A DNA stretch of 64,000 bases. It comes from PLanc-01 sp034678485. Its GTDB lineage: Bacteria > Planctomycetota > Phycisphaerae > Sedimentisphaerales > Anaerobacaceae. This document shows positions 1 through 6,009 of the stretch, piece after piece. The notes beneath the pieces are model-generated. The model did not search any database. It saw only the letters and a list, made by a program, of their open reading frames with translations, and was not told the DNA's origin. Positions within the stretch are counted from its first letter, which is position 1. Each line of letters begins with the position of its first letter. The translations under genes and the position numbers were made by a program. The DNA lies in the NCBI GenBank assembly GCA_034678485.1, contig JAXDBU010000101.1:1-64000 (forward strand), in the 5' to 3' direction.

Positions 1-88
1 GGCCCAGATGCTTCACTTCGTTCAGCATGACAAGAAAGGCAGGGGCGTATCACAAGACCTGTGTCCTTGGGAGCGAAGCGAAGGATGA
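1..88 (+). repeat. Dispersed intergenic repeat, copy A (cut by window start)
   Basis: This stretch matches about 85 bases at 25952-26036 almost base for base. Both begin GGCCCAG[AG]TGCTTCACTTC, continue with TTCAGCATGACAA, and then share GGCAGGGGC and CACAAGACCT. A third copy lies in inverted orientation near 9057-9120. It lies beyond the 3' end of the minus-strand LysE gene and contains no supported gene. It looks like a non-coding repeat of the kind that carries the GTCATGCTGAACGAAG word. Confidence 0.7.
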
Positions 89-135
89 CGACGTCTCTCT
101 TGCACAGATCGTCCCTCGCCGGCGTCGCCAGCAGT

Positions 136-753
136 TCATAGCTTCGCGATCTGCGCCACGACAAAGGTCAGGCCGAATCCGAACATCGCCGCCGCACAGA
201 CCGCGAGCACGATCCGCTGCCCCCTCGGGCCGAAGATCGCGGTGCCCTTGAAGCTCGCCCACGAGAGGATTGTCAGCCAGATGAGATCGACGGACCAGTG
301 CGCCAACGCAAAGAGCACGAAGGCCCAGGCTCCGAATCCGCCGGCTTGGGTAATCATCGCCAGTCCGACCGTGGCCCACCAGATCAGGAAGTACGGATTG
401 CTGCCTGAGAGGAAGACCCCTGCGGCGAAGGGCCCGCCCCGTGCCGGCTGACCCGCCGGATCGCCCGTCCGCCGGAGCCCGCGGAGCATCTGGCCGGCGA
501 TGAAGATCATGACCGCCCCGCCCACCAGGCCGATGCCGATCTCCACTTGGCGAATCTGGAGGAACCGTCCGACGCCGAAGATCAGCAGGACCATCAAGGG
601 AAACTCCACCACGCCGTGGCCGAGCGCCATGAGCGTGCCCGCCCAACGGTTCCGTGCCCCCATCGCGATGGCGACCGTCGTCACCGGTCCCGGCGACATC
701 GCCCCGGACAGGGAGATCCCAAGAACTTTGAGCAGAAACAAAAGCAATTCCAT
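136..753 (-). CDS. LysE/RhtB-family amino-acid exporter
   Basis: A 205-aa integral membrane protein of the LysE superfamily, whose members export amino acids or related small molecules through the inner membrane. The N-terminus carries the family hallmark LSGAMSPGPVTTVAIAMGAR (about residues 15-35), a glycine/proline-rich segment followed by a hydrophobic helix. Five to six hydrophobic segments are visible, and the 'GSNPYFLIWWATVG' motif (about 118-131) is also typical. The length is usual for the family. It starts 12 bases after the stop of the upstream yjbQ gene on the same strand, so the two are probably cotranscribed. The substrate cannot be told from sequence. Confidence 0.88.
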   Translation of the reverse strand: MELLLFLLKVLGISLSGAMSPGPVTTVAIAMGARNRWAGTLMALGHGVVEFPLMVLLIFGVGRFLQIRQVEIGIGLVGGAVMIFIAGQMLRGLRRTGDPAGQPARGGPFAAGVFLSGSNPYFLIWWATVGLAMITQAGGFGAWAFVLFALAHWSVDLIWLTILSWASFKGTAIFGPRGQRIVLAVCAAAMFGFGLTFVVAQIAKL

Positions 754-765
754 GAGGGCGGCCGC

Positions 766-1182
766 CTATTCCCCGATGATCTTGACCAGGACGCGTTTGT
801 CGCGTTTGCCGTCGAATTCCCCGTAGAAGATCTGCTCCCAAGGCCCGAAATCGAGCCGGCCCTGCGTCACCGCCACGACCACCTCCCGGCCCATAACGCT
901 GCGTTTGAGATGCGCATCGGCGTTGTCCTCCGCGGTGTTGTGCCGATACTGGCTGTAGGGTTTCTCGGGGGCGAGTTTCTCGAGCCAGGTCTCGAAGTCC
1001 TGGTGCAGTCCCGATTCGTCGTCGTTGATGAAGACGCTCGCAGTGATATGCATCGCGTTGCACAGCAGAATCCCCTCGCGGATGCCGCTCTCGCGAAGGC
1101 ACTGCTCGACCTGCGGCGTAATGTTGATGAACTCGCGCCGGCGCTGCGCGTGGAACCAGAGTTCTTTCCTGTAGCTCTTCAT
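766..1182 (-). CDS. yjbQ: YjbQ/UPF0047 family protein (secondary thiamine-phosphate synthase type)
   Basis: A 138-aa cytosolic protein of the YjbQ (UPF0047) family. E. coli YjbQ has weak thiamine-phosphate synthase activity, but the main physiological role is unsettled. Family signatures are visible: 'CNAMHITASVFINDDE' (about residues 43-58), the central 'YRHNTAEDNADAHLKRSVMG', and the C-terminal 'VTQGRLDFGPWEQIFYGEFDG' with 'KRVLVKIIGE' at the end. An open frame extends further upstream, but the family begins near 'MKSYRKEL', and AGGAAAGGGCGACTC precedes this ATG, so the start at 1182 was chosen. It lies 12 bases upstream of the LysE gene and probably leads that transcript. Confidence 0.9.
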   Translation of the reverse strand: MKSYRKELWFHAQRRREFINITPQVEQCLRESGIREGILLCNAMHITASVFINDDESGLHQDFETWLEKLAPEKPYSQYRHNTAEDNADAHLKRSVMGREVVVAVTQGRLDFGPWEQIFYGEFDGKRDKRVLVKIIGE

Positions 1183-1369
1183 GAGTCGCCCTTTCCTGCA
1201 CTTGCAGCCGGGATTGCATTCGATGCGTCGCATTGTAGCACGCCCGATCCACGAGCGGAATAGCGAAACCGCCGGCCATATCGAGCGTAGAAGCACAAGG
1301 GCAATGGAACCTATAGGACTGCTGGGACCCATGGGATCGGACGAGCCGCCGTGCCTGCCCCAAATAGTC

Positions 1370-1402
1370 AATAACCAATCATCAATAGTCAATCATCAAT
1401 GG
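1370..1402. repeat. AT-rich ATCAATAGTCAAT repeat
   Basis: An AT-rich block made of overlapping words ATAGTCAATAACCAATCAT and AATAGTCAATCATCAAT. The word CATCAATAGTCA recurs at 62577-62588, in front of another gene of this window. It lies directly before the pseudogene start at 1414. It stands out from the surrounding GC-rich sequence and belongs with the low-complexity intergenic elements noted at 29060, 59620 and 62500. Confidence 0.55.
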
Positions 1403-1413
1403 GGGTGCGGATC

Positions 1414-2145
1414 ATGGATAGGAAGACATTATTCTGGGACGTCGATACACAGTACGATTTCATCGTACCTGACGGCAGGCTCTACGCCAAGGGGGCCGAG
1501 GAGCAGGCCTTCCGCAACTACGCCGAGTAGTACGGGGATAAGGCAATCCTGCTCGTGGACACGTACGACAGCGTCGAAGGGATCAAGACCGCCGCTCGCG
1601 TAGCGAAGGGCTTTCGCGACCGAGGGGTCGAGGTCCGAGGCATCCGCCTCGACAGCGCCGATCTCGTCGAGTTGAGCCGATTCGCCCGCGACCACTTCCG
1701 AGCGGCCGGTGTCGAATCCCCGAGGATCTTCGCCAGCGGCGACCTCGATGAGTTCCGCATTGCCAAGCTGCTCGACGCGGGCGCCGAGATCGACGGCTTC
1801 GGCGTCGGCACGCGGTTCACCGTCTCCCAGCACGCCCCCGCCATCGGCATCGTCTACAAGATCGCCCGTTACGACGGCCGGGACCTGTACAAGACCTCGC
1901 CCGAGAAGGGAACCGTCCCGTGCCGCAAGACCATCACGAGACTGGGCGAAACGGCCTACGAAAGGGACGCCATCAGACCCTTTGACCCCGGCGCTACCGA
2001 TCTGCTCCGGCCCTTCACGTCGGCGGAACCCATCGAGACCATTCAGAAACGACTGACCGAACAGCTATGCGGCCTGGATCCCTCCGTAAAGGCGATTCGA
2101 GACCCGGGCACGTATCCTGTCGAATTCGCCGGCTTTCCCGCCTGA
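1414..2145 (+). pseudogene. Nicotinamidase-nicotinate phosphoribosyltransferase chimera, disrupted by in-frame TAG
   Basis: Reading from the ATG at 1414, the first 29 codons resemble the N-terminus of isochorismatase-fold nicotinamidases ('LFWDVDTQYDFIVPDGRLY'). The frame then passes into the C-terminal half of nicotinate phosphoribosyltransferase. That part begins at 'EEQAFRNYAE', meets a TAG stop at 1528-1530, and stays open from 'YGDKAILLVDTYDSVEG' to the end at 2145. It retains phosphate-binding features such as 'FASGDLDE' and 'GFGVGTRF'. The two enzymes are consecutive steps of NAD salvage and are often adjacent genes. The simplest reading is one deletion that removed most of the first gene and the first half of the second, followed or accompanied by a nonsense change. 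A separate protein starting at GTG 1555 would lack the N-terminal half and is unlikely to be active. Confidence 0.82.
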
Positions 2146-2289
2146 GGGCATCCCGTTGGCGAGTGTCCGCCGGAATAGGCTTGCGTTGCCCTCCCCTTTG
2201 CGGCATATTGGCCTCGGATCGGACGAGAACGAGATTCCGGCTTCAGAAGTCGCACTCCGGCGGAGTGCCGCATCGTGGGAGAAGGCGAA

Positions 2290-3657
2290 ATGGCAACACC
2301 TGAGCGTCTGTCCGTCATCCTGTTGGCGGTTCTCGGGAGCACCGCATTCGGCATGTTCATGATGCCCAGCAGTGCGCCGGTCGAACGGCTCATCAGGAAC
2401 ACGAGAGCCTACATCAGGGAGAACCCCGAAGACCCTGAAGGGTACTATACCCTGGCCCGCATCCACTACCTCGCGTTCGCCAACCGGACTTTCGAAATTC
2501 CCGTGATCGACCGGGAAGGTGAATCGCCTCCACAGGTGGCCGCCGACTGCGCCGTGGGCAGCACTGTGCATCTGCTGCGCCGGGAGCACGCAGTGAAGCG
2601 TGCGCTGCAGGAATTCGGGTACGCCTCGCAAGGAGAGATCCCGCAAGAGAGAAGCCAGGAATTCTGGGAGCGGGTGTCGGAAACACTGAAGGAACTGGAG
2701 AGGGACGGATGGCAGCCGCCGCATCCGCCACAGGATGAGCTGAACCAGCACGCTGCAGCAGCATCCGAGCACTTCAGGAAAGCGATCCAACTCGACCCCG
2801 ACAAGGCGCTCTACCATCTGGGCATAGCCAGTCTGCTGGAGCAGTACGCGGGGTTCATTGAGGAAAGCTGCGGCGTGCCGCCGGAGTTCACCGCCATCAT
2901 TCTCGACAAGGCGAGAGACGCCTACTGCACCGCCTATGACCTCTCGGTCCGCCGGGACCTCCGTCTCAAGCACCTTCCCATCCAGGGGCTGGCAAGTCTC
3001 GTCTCACACGAGGCGGGGCAAGGGTACATTCGGCTTTCGGAGGATAGAACCGATGCGTCGCGGACCGAAAGGCGACGATTGGCAAGTATCAAACGAGGCG
3101 TGGACAAGCTCCGGGCCCTCCAGCCTGACGCGATCACACCCATCATCTTCTCGCTCGAAGAGCACTCATCCCTGGCGGACCTGCTCGCGCCCGACATTCG
3201 AGTCCGATTCGATCTGGACGGCAACGGCTCGATCGAAGACTGGCCGTGGATCAAGCCGACGACCGGGGTTCTCGTGTGGGACCCGGATGGAACGAGCACA
3301 ATCACATCGGGTCGCCAGTTCTTCGGCTCCGTGACATGGTGGCTGTTCTTCCCCGACGGATACCGCGCGCTGGACTGTCTTGATGACAACCGCGACGGGC
3401 GGCTGACCCGAAGCGAACTGGCGGGCATCTCCGCATGGTTTGATCGCAACTCCGACGGCCGATCCGCACCGGGCGAAGTCACGCCCCTCACGGAGTTCGG
3501 CGTTGTCTCACTGGCGACAAGAGCAGCCGGACACGACGGCGACTCACTGGTGAATGTCACCGGTCTTGCGTTCGCAGATGGGCGGACTGCACCGACCTAC
3601 GACTGGATCGCGTTACGGGTGGAAACCGGCCGTCAGCCCGCTATACGGGCCGACTGA
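2290..3657 (+). CDS. Exported protein with helical region and C-terminal EF-hand-like calcium motifs
   Basis: 455 aa. ATG 2290 was chosen because GGGAGAAGG precedes it; an upstream in-frame start at 2275 lacks a ribosome site. The N-terminus 'RLSVILLAVLGSTAFGMFMM' is a signal peptide or anchor. The next 250 residues are helical and partly TPR-like ('RENPEDPEGYYTLARIHYLAF'; 'HFRKAIQLDPDKALYHLGIA'). Near the C-terminus lie three EF-hand-like loops: DLDGNGSIEDW at 308, DDNRDGRLTRSEL at 365 and DRNSDGRSAPGEV about 20 residues later, of the type seen in planctomycete dockerin-like proteins. No enzyme family was recognised. A calcium-binding extracytoplasmic role is inferred from the loops alone. 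It runs toward the convergent glycosyltransferase gene, which ends 17 bases inside it. Confidence 0.75.
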   Translation: MATPERLSVILLAVLGSTAFGMFMMPSSAPVERLIRNTRAYIRENPEDPEGYYTLARIHYLAFANRTFEIPVIDREGESPPQVAADCAVGSTVHLLRREHAVKRALQEFGYASQGEIPQERSQEFWERVSETLKELERDGWQPPHPPQDELNQHAAAASEHFRKAIQLDPDKALYHLGIASLLEQYAGFIEESCGVPPEFTAIILDKARDAYCTAYDLSVRRDLRLKHLPIQGLASLVSHEAGQGYIRLSEDRTDASRTERRRLASIKRGVDKLRALQPDAITPIIFSLEEHSSLADLLAPDIRVRFDLDGNGSIEDWPWIKPTTGVLVWDPDGTSTITSGRQFFGSVTWWLFFPDGYRALDCLDDNRDGRLTRSELAGISAWFDRNSDGRSAPGEVTPLTEFGVVSLATRAAGHDGDSLVNVTGLAFADGRTAPTYDWIALRVETGRQPAIRAD

Positions 3658-4822
3658 GCAGTTCGCGGTACACGGCCAGAATGGTATCGACCATCGTGTC
3701 GGGGGCGAATTTGGTCTTCACGGACTCCTGGGCGGTCCTGCCGAGCTTCTCCCGGAGGGCTCGGTCTGCGATCAGCTCGGCGCAGGCTTCGATGAGCTGG
3801 GGGACGTTCTTGGGCTCGACGAGCCGGCCCGTGTTGGCGTTGACCACCTCGCGGGCGCCGTCCACGTCGAAGGAGATCGCGGGTCGGGCGCAGAGCATCG
3901 CTTGGGGCAGCGTGCGGGCGAGACCCTCTCGGAGCGAACAGTGTACGAGAATCTCCGAGGATTGAATCACCAATGGGATATGATCCGGCGGCATCAGACC
4001 TGTGAATCGAAAACGATCCATCAGGCCCAGGTCGCGAATCCGGCGCTTGTAGGTGTCCGCCAGATTGCCGTCCCCGACGAACAGCCAGATCACATTGTCG
4101 AAGCGTCTGGCCAGTTCCTTCGCCGATTCGATGATGTAGTCGTGGCCCTTGAGCATGAAGAGCCTCGCGATGGTCACGAGGACCACCGCATTGCCCGGGA
4201 TCTCGTGTTTGCGACGGAAGGCCGCCCGCTGGCGCTCGGGGATCGGGGTCATGAAGAGCTCTTCGTCGATGGCCGAGTAGGCGGTGACGTGCGGCTTGTC
4301 CACACCGATGCGTGCGGCCCGATTCTGCTCGGTCATCGCGTCCGCGACGCTGATGAAGTAGTCGGTCCGCCGGCCGGTGGCCCGCTCGATGGCGATGTAG
4401 AACCAATTGAGCCAGGCGCTCTGATACCGGTGAAACGACAAGCCATGCAGAGAGTGCACGACACCCGGGCGGTTCGGCGCCCACCGGCCCTTGAGAGGCC
4501 ACGCGGCAAGGCGGCCGATGATGCCGGCCTTGGCACTATGCGTGTGAACGATGTCCGGCTGGATCTCGCGAAGTACCCGCTTGATCCGGACGTAGCTGCG
4601 CCAGTCCTTCACCGGCTCGATGGCTCGACGCATTTCGTCCACGACGATCGTGCGGTACTTCTGCCCTCTCGTCTGGTCGAGGAGCTGCCCCTCGGGACCG
4701 ATGGCCGGCCCGGTGATCAGGGTGACCTCGTGGCCCCGCTCGGCCAGGAGCTTGCACGTGATGAGCGTGTTCTCCTGGGCGCCGCCCAGGATCAGTCGGG
4801 TGATGATGTGCACGATCTTCAT
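3641..4822 (-). CDS. GT4-family glycosyltransferase
   Basis: 393 aa, a GT-B fold glycosyltransferase that would transfer a nucleotide-activated sugar in the cytosol. The N-terminus 'MKIVHIITRLILGGAQENTL' is the classic acceptor-side glycine loop. The C-terminal half carries 'LVTIARLFMLKGHDYII', 'LFVGDGNLADTYKRRI' and the donor-site segment 'REGLARTLPQAMLCARPAISFDVDGAREVV'. In that segment the second glutamate of the usual EX7E motif is a glutamine, a variant found in some members. The frame is open further upstream, but homology starts at the chosen ATG. A TTGACG-17-TACGAT promoter on the minus strand places the transcript start almost exactly on this ATG. The last 17 bases overlap the convergent EF-hand gene. 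The glycan made is unknown. Confidence 0.88.
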   Translation of the reverse strand: MKIVHIITRLILGGAQENTLITCKLLAERGHEVTLITGPAIGPEGQLLDQTRGQKYRTIVVDEMRRAIEPVKDWRSYVRIKRVLREIQPDIVHTHSAKAGIIGRLAAWPLKGRWAPNRPGVVHSLHGLSFHRYQSAWLNWFYIAIERATGRRTDYFISVADAMTEQNRAARIGVDKPHVTAYSAIDEELFMTPIPERQRAAFRRKHEIPGNAVVLVTIARLFMLKGHDYIIESAKELARRFDNVIWLFVGDGNLADTYKRRIRDLGLMDRFRFTGLMPPDHIPLVIQSSEILVHCSLREGLARTLPQAMLCARPAISFDVDGAREVVNANTGRLVEPKNVPQLIEACAELIADRALREKLGRTAQESVKTKFAPDTMVDTILAVYRELLSRPV

Positions 4823-4828
4823 CGAATC

Positions 4829-4857
4829 ATCGTACCCGCCGGATCGCCAATCGTCAA
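4829..4857 (-). promoter_or_regulatory. Sigma70-type promoter of the glycosyltransferase (possibly leaderless)
   Basis: Minus strand TTGACG (4857-4852), 17-base spacer, TACGAT (4834-4829). A start 7 bases downstream falls at position 4822, the A of the glycosyltransferase ATG, and no Shine-Dalgarno motif is present. Confidence 0.5.
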
Positions 4858-5280
4858 CGTCGCACGATGCCGCCGAACGACCGGGGGGACATGACCGCAC
4901 TTGCACACGCAGCAGGGGGTCACGAAGCCCCAGGATTGTCATTCCCGCACTGCAAAGGCGCGACATCTTGCTTTTCTGATAAGCATCTCGGACAGGACGC
5001 GCACATCGCCCCCGATACACAGGAATCGGCACGTCCACTCCAATCGATGGCAGGCACGCCCGAAGCGGTCGTGCGAGGGGAGTTTTTCGCATTGCGGCCT
5101 CCGGCGTGAACGCGAGCGAAGCGATCGCTTGCAGGTTTGGCGCAGCACGCAGGACGTTGCAGTCCCCTTTATCGCTGGTGGCCCCAAAGCGTTAAACTCC
5201 CGCCGCCCTCGGTGCGAAGCGCCGCTACGCGTCGGGGCGGCGGATTTCGGATCGGTTCGTCCGTTCCTCTATATCCAGCA

Positions 5281-5397
5281 CTTGGGTTGCGGCCTAAGGC
5301 CGCTCCAAGCAAACGGGAATCCACTTCCTGGAATTTGTCGCATGCCACGGTCGCTGGATTCCTGCTTTCTTGGCGTGGCCTTCGGCCGCAACCCAAG
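5281..5397. repeat. Long hairpin element (43-bp arms)
   Basis: The left arm 5281-5323 begins CTTGGGTTGCGGCC and ends GGGAATCCA. The right arm 5355-5397 is its reverse complement with about six mismatches (CTTGGGTTGCGGCC ... GGAATCCA when read from the other strand). The loop is 31 bases. The mismatches are scattered, and some bases are paired with compensating changes, so it may fold as RNA or DNA. Confidence 0.75.
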
Positions 5398-5432
5398 CGT
5401 CGGTACATCGGGTCTTGGGGCCGTTCGCGTCT

Positions 5433-5584
5433 CTTGGGGGCGCCGCCCCCAAACCCCCGGCATTTGACGTCTTGGGCCAATAGCATGGGAAACCGGAGCG
5501 GCGGACTCGCCCCTCGACACGCCTGCCCATCATGCTGCCGGCGGAAAGCGAAAAATGCCGGGGGGCCGGGGGCAGCGCCCCCGG
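5433..5584. repeat. GC-rich inverted repeat pair
   Basis: Arm 5433-5464 (CTTGGGGGCGCCGCCCCC then AAACCCCCGGCATT) pairs with 5554-5584, whose reverse complement reads CCGGGGGCGCTGCCCCCGG then CCCCCCGGCATT. It is separated by about 90 bases that include a further GCATG/CATGC pair. There is no coding signal. Confidence 0.65.
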
Positions 5585-6009
5585 TCTTACGGTGCGGTCC
5601 CGACACCAGGGGAGGCGACGAGGCGAGGACCGGATCCGGCCAAAATGCTTGCCAAGAAAACAAGATGTTGCGTCACTGCAGTGCAGGATACCGGCGGAGA
5701 GAGGGGGCCAACTGCGGCGAGTCTCCGATCTCTCCGCCGGTACCCCATGATGCGTCAAACGCACTCTTCCGCGAGCAGGCGAATCGTGTCGTCGACCTCG
5801 AGTTCACCCTGGCGAACGTCGGTGGAGAGAAGACGACGCTCACCGAAGACCTGCCACGCTATCGGCGCAGTCTGGAGATCATAGCGCACCAAATGACGTC
5901 CGTACACGAGTCGCAGCCCCAGATTCCGGACAGAGTCGTCATCTGCCCCGTCGCGTGGACCGACGATACGCCAGATGAGTAGTCCGATCCAGCAGCCGCT
6001 ACGCGAGCA

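Larger units (their letters stand above)
4858..6009. repeat. Gene-free stretch with nested inverted repeats
   Basis: About 1.15 kb without a supported gene. At least three pairs of imperfect inverted repeats are nested or adjacent. The outer pair is 4948-4991 / 5640-5683 (about 34 of 44 bases). A second pair is 5281-5323 / 5355-5397 (about 37 of 43 bases, loop 31). A third is 5433-5464 / 5554-5584, a G/C-rich arm ending in CCCCCGGCATT. Several long frames cross it on both strands, but they follow the palindromes and show no recognisable protein family. From 6009 to 5755 on the minus strand the frame is open straight after the TAG of the LamG gene (for example 'DLQTAPIAWQVFGERRLL'), with no start codon. 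That may be a gene remnant or chance. Confidence 0.6.

Noticed and set aside
50..1378. 442-aa open frame on the minus strand spanning the LysE and YjbQ genes
   Set aside because: It is read in a different frame from both well-supported genes and has an Arg/Gly-rich composition typical of GC-rich shadow frames.
5137..5982. 281-aa plus-strand frame
   Set aside because: Most of it translates the inverted repeats on both arms; no start with a ribosome site and no recognisable domain.
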